Assembly: GCA_003427395.1 (NCBI GenBank) | Contig: BFEA01000227.1 | Location: 1,632,353 to 1,662,169, forward strand | Length of the DNA: 29,817 bases | Reading direction: 5' to 3' | Source: Chara braunii | Lineage: Eukaryota; Streptophyta; Charophyceae; Charales; Characeae | Shown: positions 9,022 through 18,389 of the stretch, in pieces | How positions within the stretch are numbered: the stretch's first letter is position 1 | How the letters are laid out: each line of letters begins with the position of its first letter | Position numbers and translations under genes: made by a program | Notes under the pieces: generated by a model | Databases searched by the model: none | The model's input: the letters and a program-made list of their open reading frames with translations, nothing else | What the model was told of the DNA's origin: nothing

Positions 9022-10599
9022 GAATTCAATGTTATACGCCTTCTGCGCACGTGGAGGAGACTCCCACTCCCCGACCGCCCCACCCCAGACAGATGGAAGG
9101 AGATAATCAGGGAACCACTGTTCGGCAACAGATAAATCACAGATTCCCTCGGTCAGGTAAGGAACAGCTCGGACTCCCCCTGAAAAATCTAGGTGAAACA
9201 CGGGGTGCTGAGGGTGGGGGACCTATGGGATGGGGGAAACGGAGAATGGAAAAGTGCAGCAAGAATGAAAAGTTGCTTGCGCTACTGCCACTCCCTCGAG
9301 TCTACTATGGAAGAACTTATTGAAAGTTTTCCCATCCAATGGTACACTAGGCTTAAGAAAGGTCCAACGTTGGAAGAAGATGATTGGGTGGGGCTACCCG
9401 GCCATGAATCACAAGTCGGCCTAGTGCACCTAGTGGATCAAGCACAAGTCCTGATTGAATGTTACGCTATTACAGAATAAGGGCGGCTACAAGGGAATAG
9501 ACAACCTTTCATCTGGAAAAGAAAATAAGAAGTCTATCGCATCAGGGTGATTGAAGAAGGGAAAGGGTGGAGAGCGTATCGTCCAATGACCCCGATTGAG
9601 AACCTCCCTCTCGATCCCCAAGAATGGAGATGGTCGTGGAAAGGCAAGGGAGGGCGGGGACGGGGGGAGGGAAGAACGGTCCAATTAGCTGCCCTAAAAA
9701 CGAAGTCCGTCTACCGGATGCTCAGGCCCAAGCGCGGGCTATGAGACATGGTGGCGGACAGATGGCAGCGCCATCTAAATGTAAATCGAAGCACACTCAA
9801 ATCTATCCAATGGTTTAGCGAGTATCACAAAAGGCCGGCCAAAATCTTCGCTCTTCAATGGCAAATCACTCATCGTTGCCTACCGACCAATAACTGGCTG
9901 ATTGATCATATACAACTCGAACAACAAGGAAGGGCATTCCCCTGGTGTCGGGGCTGCTGCCAAAATTTCCCCGGAAAAAAATGCCCTGAGACGGTTGAGC
10001 ACATTTTCCTATAATGCCTTGCAACTGTCCTGCTATGGAGATGGTGGGATAGGATCTGGCGGCACATCGTTCCAGGCTCATTATGGCCTTGGGACTGGAG
10101 GGCAATTTTGTTGGGACACTGCCCCCACTTCTGAGACAACACCTTTGTAGCAAATCTGTTCTCCCTGGGCCGGCGTACAGTCCTCTGGACCATATGGTGG
10201 CGAAGATGCATTCTGGAATTAGAGGGGGCCAGGGTAGAAGAGGGGGAGGTCACAAAACAGATACGGCTGCTCTTCCAACATGAGATCACGGCACAATGGC
10301 AGAGTGTTAAGGAAAAACTGAGTCAGATGCACAACAGGGGTGACATTAAAAATATTATCTCCCGGTTCTGTGAAGGCTGGCTGGGGGGGGAGAGGGAGGG
10401 CTGGGTTGCGAGGGTGATTTGGACAGGAGACAAGTTGGACCAGGGAGAAGGACAAGAGGGAGACCTGAAAAGAGACTATCAACTTCTCTTTAAAGATTGG
10501 ACAAGGGTGGATCCCAGAGAACAGTTGAGACCTGCGCAGGATTTCGGTGATCCCTTTTCCCCTCACCCTTTGGCCCTGGAGGAATATTTGGGGGCTTAG
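9022..10599 (+). pseudogene. LINE ORF2 C-terminal region with zf-RVT-like domain
   Basis: Frame 1 can be followed from 9022 to the TAG at 10597 with eight internal stops and no frameshift. Early on it reads VKHGVLRVGDLWD (about 9193-9231), a motif typical of the region between RT and zf-RVT. It then has PAKIFALQWQITHRCLPTNN (about 9835-9894), CRGCC and ETVEHIFL (to 10011), matching the W...L.T...C..C...ET..H pattern of plant zf-RVT domains. A final Trp-rich segment, TVLWTIWWRRCILELEG, lies at about 10170-10220. The last part (10327-10599) is acidic and Gly-rich and unassigned. No intact polypeptide longer than about 95 residues can be made. Confidence 0.85.
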
Positions 10600-11283
10600 A
10601 GACATTTAAATTGCTCAAATAAGGCATAGCAGGTTGTAGTGCAAGTTAGCCTGTCGGTGGTGTCAGTTTTTTCAACATAAGCTGCTGCAGCGAGTAAAGT
10701 CACAATAAGACACAGTAAGAGCCATGGGATAGTAGGAGGAGGGCAGAGGCTAGGGGATGGCGAGAGGCTCCACCGGTGCCCCCCGGTGTTCCCCCCCCAA
10801 TACCTGACCCTGCTGCTGGCTAGGTTCGGAAATAGATGGGATATGGGACGTTGGACCTGGTTTCCAGCACAATGGCGCCACCCTCAAGATGTTCCTTCCA
10901 AAAAATTGTATATGAGACTCCGTACACCATGAGGATAGTAGGTGGAGGGCAGGAGCTAGGGGATGGAGGGAGATCCCACTGGTGCCCCCTGGTGGATCTC
11001 CCCCCAGTACCCGGCATTGCTGCAGGAGAGGTAAAAAGAAAAAAAGTTAGATATGGGACGCTGGATCCGGTTTCCAGCTCAATGGCGTCACCTTCAATGA
11101 TGGATTGTTTTATAAAGATGTATTCATGGGACGCTGGGCCCGGTTCTCAGCAGGTGATGCTCCCCACCAATAGATGGAGCGGCCCGCCAGGCAAAGCCTC
11201 AATCCCAGTGGTTCTCTTACTACCACCAAGATAGAGGCCTCGTACAAGGGCCTTTGAAAAAAAAAAAAAAAAAAAAAAAAAAA
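10600..11283 (+). repeat. Probable LINE 3' region: two ~206-bp tandem units, partial third, and A27 tract
   Basis: GGATAGTAGG...GGGCAG at 10727 recurs at 10933, and ATATGGGACG at 10841 recurs at 11051, so two units of 206-210 bp lie in tandem. A partial third start (ATGGGACGCTGG) is at 11126. The block ends in 27 A residues at 11257-11283. Position and the terminal poly(A) fit the 3' UTR of the LINE, as L1 elements end in poly(A). A separate short element with its own tail cannot be excluded. Confidence 0.55.
11125..11180 (+). repeat. Dispersed ~56-bp repeat, copy 1
   Basis: The segment starting ATGGGACGCTGGGCCCGGTT and ending CCCCACCAATAGATGGAGC is about 85% similar to 14148-14204. The first half also resembles the start of the ATATGGGACG blocks at 10841 and 11051, so this is a small dispersed family. 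Confidence 0.7.
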
Positions 11284-11639
11284 GCATTTCCATTATCAAT
11301 GTCACAAACATCCAGGCCGGGAATCCTCACAAACAAACCGGAGGTAACTGAATCAAAAGACATTGTCCCGGTTTCTCATCCTGAGTTCTCAGTCTGATTT
11401 CAGGTCGGCCTACCCATCCTTCAACTAGGTGGATCTTGATATTTCTTTCGAGCCCTCTGCTCTTCCAACAATAACTTACTAACCAACTACTGCTGCATCG
11501 GTCTAAGACGACCTCATGTTGGAGACGAAAGCTCCCCTACTACTTGACACTCCATCCACAACTCCCTAGTTTTTGTCTACCCCCCAGCCCTCTGCCAGCC
11601 TACCTGTGGCTAAATTACCGAGTGCCCTGGTACTTAGTC
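11284..11639. other. No feature recognised
   Basis: Mixed-composition sequence between the A27 tract and the next inverted repeat. I see no ORF with coding character, no repeat and no RNA gene. Confidence 0.5.
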
Positions 11640-12125
11640 ATGTTCTGACTTTGGGGCTTGTTCGACACTCCTCGGGCACCTAAAGTCCCCGAGGAATTGG
11701 TCGTTCCACCTATCCTCAGGTATGTAGTCGGAAAAAAAAAAGCGAAAACACTCTGAAGGAAATTCCTTGGGCTCCGAGGATTCCCCAACCATTTCTTCCT
11801 TTTGCCCAAGGGACCTCACGAGGTCCCTTGGACCAAAGGAATCCACGTTTCATGGAGAGGAGCGGGCACATGGGTAGAAACACGTTACAACCCAGAATCT
11901 GGATCGTGGCGGCACCCTATTGGCTGAAGGCCTCAAACACATTTGATTTTTTTTTTCTTTTCTTTTTTTTTGTCTGACATCATTCAAAGGAAATGTCCTC
12001 GGGCGACATCCCCGAGGACAGGTGAAACGATGGCGGAATTTCCGTGAAAACCCCCAAGGAAACTTCCTTCGGCCTCGAGAACGCCCCAAGGAGTGTCGAA
12101 CGAGCCCCTTTAACCGACTACAAAA
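11640..12125. repeat. Degenerate long inverted repeat with inner hairpins
   Basis: GGGGCTTGTTCGACACTCCT at 11653-11672 pairs with AGGAGTGTCGAACGAGCCCC at 12089-12108. Similarity continues inward through TCCTCGGG...CCCCGAGGA blocks (11671-11695 and 11998-12020) and an A-rich/T-rich pair (near 11731 and 11950). A separate strong hairpin lies in the loop: CCAAGGGACCT-CACG-AGGTCCCTTGG at 11806-11831, extending imperfectly to 11797-11840. This is probably a decayed foldback element. No TSD was found. Confidence 0.5.
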
Positions 12126-12960
12126 CTCCAACTTTCCTTCCTGGTCAATTCTTACCAACCATTTCGAGGCTCTTCCTTGGCCCCACGTTCTCTGAAACCA
12201 TCCGATGCCCCTCATATTGTTGCCGGCAGTCTCGACTTTCCTATCCAATCTGCTTTAATATACCTTCTGAACCGACGGGCCCTTCAAATTCATATTGAAC
12301 AAGATGTCTGATATCGGATTGGGAAAATAAAAAAACAAGTTGAAGGCCTGCTGTGCCCATTCAGGTATACCGGGGGCGTTGGGCCTCGCCACACTACTCC
12401 CCACTTGGCCATTTTTAGGAGCGCAGCATCGCCACACTAGCTCTCGAGTTCAACCTGTCAGATTGAATTCGGGAGCTGTCAGAATGTGGCTCCCGACGAA
12501 ATTGGTTTTGGGAGACCTCTCGCAGAGGCTTGTGTTTTGACCGGAGAACTTGTGCGCAGACAAGCATCCTCCTCACAGTTTTCTTCGCCACATGCTGGAC
12601 AGTGCTGGACAGCCTCTGTCTAAAGTGCGCTTGCTGGCCTCCGAATCGGAGAGCGCCCCAAGTCGGGAGCGCATTGTGGCGAAGCGCACCCCCGACTGGA
12701 TTTTCATGTCTTCTAATGTTCAGGAGTATACCTTCTAAAAATCTTTCTTTTTTTTAAACGGGCCCAGTGCCCAAGGCTGATATTATCGAAAGGAAGATTG
12801 AGGCCGGGGTCCTCACAGTCTACCCGGAGTGACCGAGCCAAAATGTAGAAATCTAATTTTTACTTTTTTGTAATTGCATTCCTATGTTTTTTTAATCGAT
12901 ATGTTGTTTTCCCAATTTGACTTATTTCTATTTGTTAGTTTTCGTCAGAATTCTGAGCAG
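12126..12960. other. Intergenic; short inverted match to 14257-14280 only
   Basis: No convincing gene. GGGCCTCGCCACACTACTCC at 12381-12400 recurs in inverted orientation at 14257-14280. A 62-codon open frame at 12550-12738 (with SKVRLLASESESAPS) has no recognised relative and no supporting context. The T/A-rich stretch 12740-12960 shows nothing. Confidence 0.45.
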
Positions 12961-14034
12961 GGGGCCCATGGGATGGTCAAGTGGAGTATCTTGTAGGGTC
13001 CGGGGTTTCGTTTTGAAGTAGGGGGCAGAAGGCATCAAAGGATTCTTAGCAAGGATGGAGAGAGGATGAAATAGGGCTGTTCAACGGGTACCGGCTAGGG
13101 GGAACTCTTATCAGATGCGATTGGCGTTGGGTAGTTTAGGCTGTCCAATGGGTACCGGTTGTTGAGGGCGATTGGGCAATGTTGTTTCACCCCCTCGAGG
13201 ACAACTGAAATTTTTGTGGGGGCAAGGAATTTCAGGGTGATGATGGTGCCTGCCCCCTACTGAGATAAGGCTCTCTGGGCTCTTTACGAGGATGGAGTTG
13301 GGAAGGCGAATAAGGTCCTTCCTTTCGATGATGGAGGCAGGATTCTACAAGTTGTCTATTTCAGGGTTTGCCTGGTTTCCTATTTTTTGCCTATTCCTCG
13401 TCAGAGGTTTGTCAGAACCAGCTTCTCTGAAGTTTGCTTATTTCTGAAGTCTGTTGTAGAAATTTTCTAAGTCGTTTTTTCTTTGTTTCTCTCTCTTCGT
13501 ATTCTATTCCAAAAAAACCTGGCGGAGCATGTTGTGGAGCTTTCGGGGACCTGCTTTGAAGTGGTAAGGGGTCAGGGGCATCAAATGATTCTTCACAAGG
13601 ACAGAGAGGGGGAGGAAATAGGGCTGCTTGATGGGTACCGGCTAGGGGGGCCTCTTATCAAATGCGATTGGCGTCGGGTAGTTTGGGCTGTCTGATGGGT
13701 ACCAGCTGATGAGAGTGAACTCTCGCGCGATTGGCGTTGGGTAGTGCTAGTTCAACGCCTTGAGGATGGAGACTGAAATTCTTGTGGGGGCAAAGAATTT
13801 CAGGGTGATGATGGTGCCCGTCCCCCGCGGATGAGGTTCTTTGAAGCTCTTCACGAGGACGGAGTTGGGGAGGACGGAGGAAATTGGGATGGAGGAAGTG
13901 GATGGTGGATGCGATTGGCGCTGAAATTTCGGCAGGTACCGGCCACTGACCGCTTACTTCACCCGGATCAGTCTGTGTCTCTTCCTTTCGATGATGGAGG
14001 CAGGATTGCTGTGTGGGGTTTGCTGCTTGAGTAA
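12961..14034 (+). repeat. Tandem duplication of a ~550-bp block with internal ~60-bp subrepeat
   Basis: Block 1 (about 12961-13350) and block 2 (about 13526-14034) align at offsets of 547 rising to 663 bp. Shared landmarks are GGGTACCGGCTAGGGGG (13086, 13633), TGCGATTGGCGT (13115, 13662), AATTTCAGGGTGATGATGGT (13229, 13797) and CCTTTCGATGATGGAGGCAG (13321, 13984). Inside each block a ~60-bp subunit (GGCTGT..GGGTACCGG...GATTGGCGTTGGGTAG) occurs twice. Block 2 carries two open segments in the same frame (13483-13695 and 13831-14034) separated by stops. They could be remnants of a coding exon, but I recognise no family. Confidence 0.7.
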
Positions 14035-14147
14035 CCTAGTAATAGGTTGGCAGGTCAACACCTATCCAAGTTTTTTCATAGTTTTCAGATTGTTTTTAGT
14101 CGAAGCCCGGTAACGGCCCTGGTACTTCCAATCATTGTATAATTCTA

Positions 14148-14204
14148 TATGGGACGCTGGGCCCGGTTCCCAGCACGTGTTTCTCCCCACGAATAGATTG
14201 GAGC
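14148..14204 (+). repeat. Dispersed ~56-bp repeat, copy 2
   Basis: The segment starting TATGGGACGCTGGGCCCGGT and ending GAATAGATTGGAGC matches 11125-11180. An A-rich tract follows at 14209-14231, as after a small retroposed element. Confidence 0.7.
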
Positions 14205-14494
14205 ATTACAAAAAAAAAGAAGAAAAAAAAGGAGTACTTCCAAAAATTTTCTCCGAGTCGGGAATAGTGTGGCGAGGCCCATTCTCACATCAGCGACTCC
14301 ACGTTTTTCCTCACAAATGCATGCAGTTTAAACCGTGGTTTGAGGCCTAGGCCTGGTAAACAGGGGTGTGCTGGGATGAACGGTCACGCTGCACCTACGG
14401 GTAGTTTTCATACTTTTTTTTTATTATTTTAAATAGAAGGTTTGCTTATATTGCAAAAAGTCTCGCGGAGGCCGGGAAGTTTTCATAATTTTCA

Positions 14495-14560
14495 GAAAGG
14501 ACAAACTCGGATTTTAGAAAGGGCCAACTCGGGTTTCAAAAAGGACCAACTCGGGTTAAT
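14495..14560 (+). repeat. 22-bp tandem repeat, three units
   Basis: Units at 14495-14516, 14517-14538 and 14539-14560 follow the pattern GAAAGGrCcAACTCGGgTTT with a few changes per unit. Confidence 0.8.
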
Positions 14561-14640
14561 GGGGCTACCATCATCTCCCAAACATGGGTACCCTCATCGC
14601 AGTTGCGTGGAACTGGGAAGATACCTTATAGACATTCATA

Positions 14641-14762
14641 GGGCCTCGCTCCAGTACTCTCGAAATGTGCAAAATGAGAGTGACTCTTTCGCAAGAACAT
14701 GAAAACATACACGACCACAATTTTTGTCTTTTGTGCATGTCGAGAGTAGTGGAGCGAGGTCC
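14641..14762. repeat. 34-bp inverted repeat (hairpin)
   Basis: GGGCCTCGCTCCAGTACTCT (start of 14641-14674) pairs with 14729-14762, which ends AGTGGAGCGAGGTCC; about 29 of 34 positions pair. The spacer is 54 nt. This is a candidate core of a small foldback or MITE; no TSD could be defined. Confidence 0.7.
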
Positions 14763-15006
14763 ATGATCAGGGTGCATTTTGCTTGGGCAAAGAAAGCTTA
14801 GGTCTGGATCCCGCAGGTCAGCTGAAACTGTTTCGAAGTAATGCCAAACAAACATCACTACCCAACAAGCTGGAAGAGTCAGCATTGTGACACCCAACCT
14901 CACGCCCAGTGCGACTTCCTGTTTCGGAGTGGGAGCGGGCGCAGAAGTGTGCAAAAGGGGTGTGCCAATGATTTTGGAAAGTGGGGTGGAGTCCCAGGTC
15001 GGAACT

Positions 15007-15263
15007 AAGATCTCCAGTGTCAATTTTGAGGACCGGAGTGCAAGTGACTTAGCAAGGGATCGGGTTTATGTCTCACACCTCCCGGGGTCGGGCGGCTAGT
15101 TCCGTCAGCCTCGTCGCCTGGGGCGGACTCGTATTCTGTGTATGGGAGTTTAAGATCTCCAGTGTCAAGTTTGAGGGACAGAAGTACAAGTGACTTAGCG
15201 AGGGACCGGGTTTTTGTCTCACACCCCCCGGGGTCGGGCGGCTAGTTTCGTCGGCCTCGTCGC
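15007..15263 (+). repeat. 112-bp direct repeat, two copies 145 bp apart
   Basis: Copy 1 (15007-15118) and copy 2 (15152-15263) both begin AAGATCTCCAGTGTCAA and contain CCGGGGTCGGGCGGCTAGTT, with about 90% identity. Upstream at 14886 is TGTGACACCC, a common start of plant Ty3/gypsy LTRs. A decayed LTR fragment is therefore possible, but no matching 3' end, primer-binding site or second LTR is visible. An open frame at 15214-15528 has no recognised relative. Confidence 0.6.
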
Positions 15264-15530
15264 AATGGGTGTCTCTTTGTTCCACCACCTGTTGTCTCCG
15301 GATTTCACTGGCTTAAGAGTCTGGCGTGAACGGTCTCAGCCGGAGACTATGTTCTCTACGCTCAGCTTCAGAGCGGGTTCGTCAGACAAATCCGACGGCC
15401 CGATAGGCGTAATAATGCTGGCACTCAAAGCACGGTCTTCGGGGCCAGCAAGGGGCTATTGCATTCCAGGGGACGACCGCCAAGTTGTGGAAGGGAAGAA
15501 GGAGATAGAAGGGAGGGAAATTAGTTAAAA

Positions 15531-16180
15531 TGGCGAGGAATCTCGGCTCCACGTAGTACTGGTGGTTACGTGTGTCTGGGAAGTCCGGGATTCGAGGATT
15601 TTGTCTTACGGCCCACTGAAAATCTCATGCACACAGCTGATCGCTCTCAGTTAGGCAGGGATCACAAATGGTTAATGGGGACCCCCATTTTCAGGCCCAG
15701 GGTAAACGAGTCCAAAACTGAAATTAGGGTTTCAGGGTCATATTTTATGTTTTTTGAAATTGTTTTTTTTTGCCTGTTCTTGTTTCTGTTCAACATTGGT
15801 GTGTGCCAAATTTTGTGTCATTTGGAGAATTGGAATTTCCTCTGTTAAGATTTCTGAAATTTCTCAAGATTTCTGAAATTGAGATGTTGGCAAAATTTCA
15901 TGAAAATGCACTTTTGCCTTGCTGTTTTATATGTTTTTTATTTTTTATTTTTGGATTTTGTTTTGCAGATAGTTAGTATGGTCTCCACTCTACGAATTGG
16001 TGGCAAGTTTGATTAAAATGACCCTTTGGTTTTCATATAAATGACATGGCAAGTGGTCTGAAAATTAGGGTCTCCGTTAACCTTCTCTCGCAGGGATAGG
16101 CCAGAAGCGTTAAGTTCGATCGGTGAAAGAGATGCTCGTTTTCCCAGTACCTTCGGTACTCGCGATCCCCCAAGCAGTCG
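15531..16180. other. No feature recognised
   Basis: AT-rich to mixed sequence with a TTTTGTTTTGCAG stretch near 15955-15967 that resembles a 3' splice site. No coding exon follows it. A short hairpin AGTACC-TTC-GGTACT lies near 16145-16159. Confidence 0.4.
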
Positions 16181-16265
16181 CGCTCAGTGACCCAAAATGG
16201 AATGCGGATGTTCATATCTTATGAGAAAGACCCAATTCATATATTTGTATGTGTACAAGGTGCGG

Positions 16266-16367
16266 TCGGGTTGAAGGCGGATCATGCAGACACACATATA
16301 TGTGATGATTGCCTCTTCGTGGTCATTCGTATACGTGCGTGCACAAGATCCGCCTTCGATCGGAATG
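16266..16367. repeat. Imperfect inverted repeat around GAAGGCGGATC
   Basis: GAAGGCGGATC at 16273-16283 pairs perfectly with GATCCGCCTTC at 16347-16357. Weaker pairing extends to both sides, including TGCAGACACACATAT with ATACGTGCGTGCACA. A 179-codon open frame spans this hairpin (16187-16726) and is probably accidental. Confidence 0.55.
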
Positions 16368-16740
16368 TAAGACTGTCCGCTATGCATGTATCTATTCTAT
16401 TTCCAGTTCATTCAGAAATATCAATATTCATAGAAGCATGGGTGCGGAAAAGGAAAGGAGAAGGAACAATTTCCCATACACCAGCAGAACACCCAATCCA
16501 TACATACCATAATCCCCTGACTCATCGATCAATAACATCCATACTTTCAAGGCAATCAAACAACCAATATATTTTTGTAACCGTCATACATCTTCTATCG
16601 AAAAATAAGAGACGGGGGAGAAAGAGACAATTCATACATCATTCGAAGAAAATAAAATCTGAGATGGCTGCAAACAAAGGTAGCCAAAACCAAAATCAAA
16701 ATTATACAGAGGATGTGAAGAGATAACACCACTTCAACAC

Positions 16741-16762
16741 CTCTCTCCATCTCTCTCTCTCC

Positions 16763-16838
<76 letters not shown>
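16741..16838. repeat. (CT)n(CA)31 compound microsatellite
   Basis: A CT-rich run up to 16776 is followed by an uninterrupted (CA)n at 16777-16838. Confidence 0.95.
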
Positions 16839-16841
<3 letters not shown>

Positions 16842-17815
16842 CCTCCGATGTGGGCAGTCCGTCGCCTCGCACCCCGGAGTTGTCAACCCACTTAGTCCGA
16901 GGATGCAAGCCAGGTTCGCCCGTGTGCCACAGTCCTTCGCGGCCACACGTCAACCCCACATACCCAACACCAGTTTGTCGGATCGCCCAACTCCCCACTG
17001 TCTCGTCTCTGCTCGTTAGCTGATCCTTTTGACCGCGCTAGCTCCCAAGTGTAGATTAGAGCGTGAATTAGTCGCGCTTGCAAAATTTATAGCACTCGGT
17101 ATTTGCGCGAGATAATTCCGGATTACGCTAAAGCAAGAGGAAGAGAGAAGAAAGGAATATCTATAGGTGCATGTTGTGGGGGACGTAGCCACTTTCCACA
17201 CATCGATCCATCATGCATTTTCTCGGCCAATGAGATAGACAGAAAAGAGGTGCAAGTTTTAGCGTGGAAGGAAATCAAGAGGGAGAGGATTATAGTTACA
17301 CCCGCGCTCCGCCAAGAAGAACCAAGAAGAGATTACAGTTACAATTAGAATTTAGGCGCGGTGGGAGCAGAGCGCAGGACAGGACGCAGCAATGGGCGTG
17401 CGAGTAAGGAGCATCGTGCAGTTACAGAGGCCAAAATCCATGACAATTTACGATGCCCCCAATTCCTAACCCAACTAAAGTCCTAATTCCCATATTCAAC
17501 CGTATTTCAAAATTCAAAAAGATCTTTTGCGTGCGATGATCGCGCCAAAGTTCCCTTCCCTACTTTAGCAGAACAAGAAAGAAGCTACGACAACAATTAT
17601 TTCCGCGCTCGTTGAGGCACGATCCAACTACCAACTGCCATGGGACCAAGCCTTCCCATAAAGACGGGGGCATTTGTGCAATTGGGTGGGCCCCTCTCAA
17701 TCAACCGCCGAAATACAGTCGCACAGAAAGTCGCGCGTTTCAGAAAGTAGTTCGCCACAACATGACACACAAATCGGGCCGGTCTTCACATCACCAGCGG
17801 CCTCACCACCCCCCC
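16839..17815. other. No gene recognised
   Basis: About 1 kb of mixed sequence. The short open frames on both strands show no motif, and I see no repeat structure. Confidence 0.4.
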
Positions 17816-18178
17816 TGGCGCTGCACCACGAAAAGTGGCCCATTCCAAAGGCCAAGGGGGGGGGGGCACCTCCTTCCATGCCAACAAAAAGACCGAAAGT
17901 GAACATAGGAGATGGACCCCTCCTGGCACTGCATCGCCAAATGTGGCCCATTCCAGAGGGCAAGGGGGGGGGGAAGGGTGGGGGAAGGGGGGAGCACCTC
18001 CTTCGATGCCAACAAAGGCCCAACTTGAACATTCCTGATGGAAGTTCATGGAACCCCCCTGGTGCTGCACCGGTGGCCCATTCCAGAGGGAAAAAGGGGG
18101 AGGAAGAGGGGTAAGGAGGCGGGGGGGCACCTCCTCTGATGCCATCAAAGGCCCAAAGTGAGCATTCCTGATGGACGT
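17816..18178 (+). repeat. G-rich tandem repeat, three units of about 107-137 bp
   Basis: Units start at 17816 (TGGCGCTGCACCACG), 17923 (TGGCACTGCATCGCC) and 18060 (TGGTGCTGCACCGG). Each contains TGGCCCATTCCA, a long G run, GCACCTCCT..GATGCCA and a CAAAGGCCCAA-type tail ending near ATTCCTGATGGA. Lengths differ mainly in the G runs. Open frames on both strands across the block are repeat by-products. Confidence 0.8.
17964..17992 (+). other. Potential G-quadruplex
   Basis: Four runs of three or more G separated by 1-2 nt spacers (G9-AA-G3-T-G5-AA-G6) lie within the second tandem unit. This satisfies the usual intramolecular G4 pattern. Formation is inferred, not shown. Confidence 0.6.
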
Positions 18179-18381
18179 CCTTGCGTCCTTGCGTCTGTGA
18201 GTCCCGTGCTGTGCTCCATGCAGCCAGTGTCACACCAGATGCAACTTGGGAGGCATCCACAGGCTGCCCACAAACGGAAAAACGGACACCCCTGGTTTCA
18301 TGGCTGCATGGATCACAACACCGGACGCACGGACACACGGACGTCCATTAGGAATGCTCCCTTTGGGCCTTTGTTGGCATC
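18138..18381. mobile_element. Inverted-repeat element, 43-bp arms
   Basis: The arm at 18138-18180 (GATGCCATCAAAGGCCCAAA...) pairs with 18339-18381 at about 40 of 43 positions. Pairing continues inward in degenerate form: GCGTCC..GTG blocks at 18181-18215 with GGACGCACGGACACAC near 18313-18338. The left arm coincides with the tail of the tandem unit described above, so the two structures grew from the same sequence. No TSD is resolved. Confidence 0.6.
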
Positions 18382-18389
18382 CGAGACGC

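Larger units (their letters stand above)
4291..10599 (+). pseudogene. LINE (plant L1-type) ORF2 pseudogene: endonuclease, reverse transcriptase, zf-RVT
   Basis: ORF2 of an L1 element nicks genomic DNA and reverse-transcribes the element RNA onto it. The likely start is ATG 4291. Domains in order are: APE-type endonuclease (4351-5060), linker (5045-5930), reverse transcriptase (split: 5720-5930 and 6741-7490), post-RT region (7497-8071 and 9022-9740) and a C-terminal zf-RVT-like Cys/His region (9850-10015), with the last stop TAG at 10597. Small frameshifts fall near 4405, 4990 and 5115; elsewhere the frame is kept over long distances. Premature stops are at 5306, 5327, 5429, 5444, 7491, 7692, 7749, 7794, 7854, 9133, 9181, 9190, 9478, 9526, 9742, 10012 and 10132. 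Two insertions (5933-6743 and 8072-9020) break it further. The element is dead but well preserved in order. Confidence 0.9.

Noticed and set aside
643-10599. Stop-codon reassignment (TAA/TAG read as Gln, as in some ulvophyte algae) to explain the many in-frame stops at Gln-rich places
   Set aside because: TGA also occurs in the same frames (e.g. 2520, 5444, 7491), two stops replace Trp, and real frameshifts and insertions are present. The intact 460-codon ORF has no internal TAA/TAG and ends in TGA, which is compatible with but does not require a changed code. Decay is the simpler explanation.
12550-12738. 62-codon ORF with SKVRLLASESESAPS
   Set aside because: Short, without homologue that I recognise, overlapped by another equally open frame, and without promoter or splice context.
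16090-16195. Faint resemblance to 5S rRNA on the minus strand (GTACTCGCGATCCCCCAAGCA)
   Set aside because: Only short scattered matches; the internal control region and end pairing of 5S rRNA are absent.
16187-16726. 179-codon + strand ORF
   Set aside because: It spans an inverted repeat, has biased His/Ile/Thr content and no recognisable motif, and nothing nearby supports a gene.
16595-16998. Minus-strand ORFs rich in Val-Cys and Arg-Glu repeats, and similar ones at 21521-21860, 22027-22413 and 22892-23131
   Set aside because: They are translations of (CA)n, (CT)n and (TG)n microsatellites; those at 22027-22413 also cross the library adapter.
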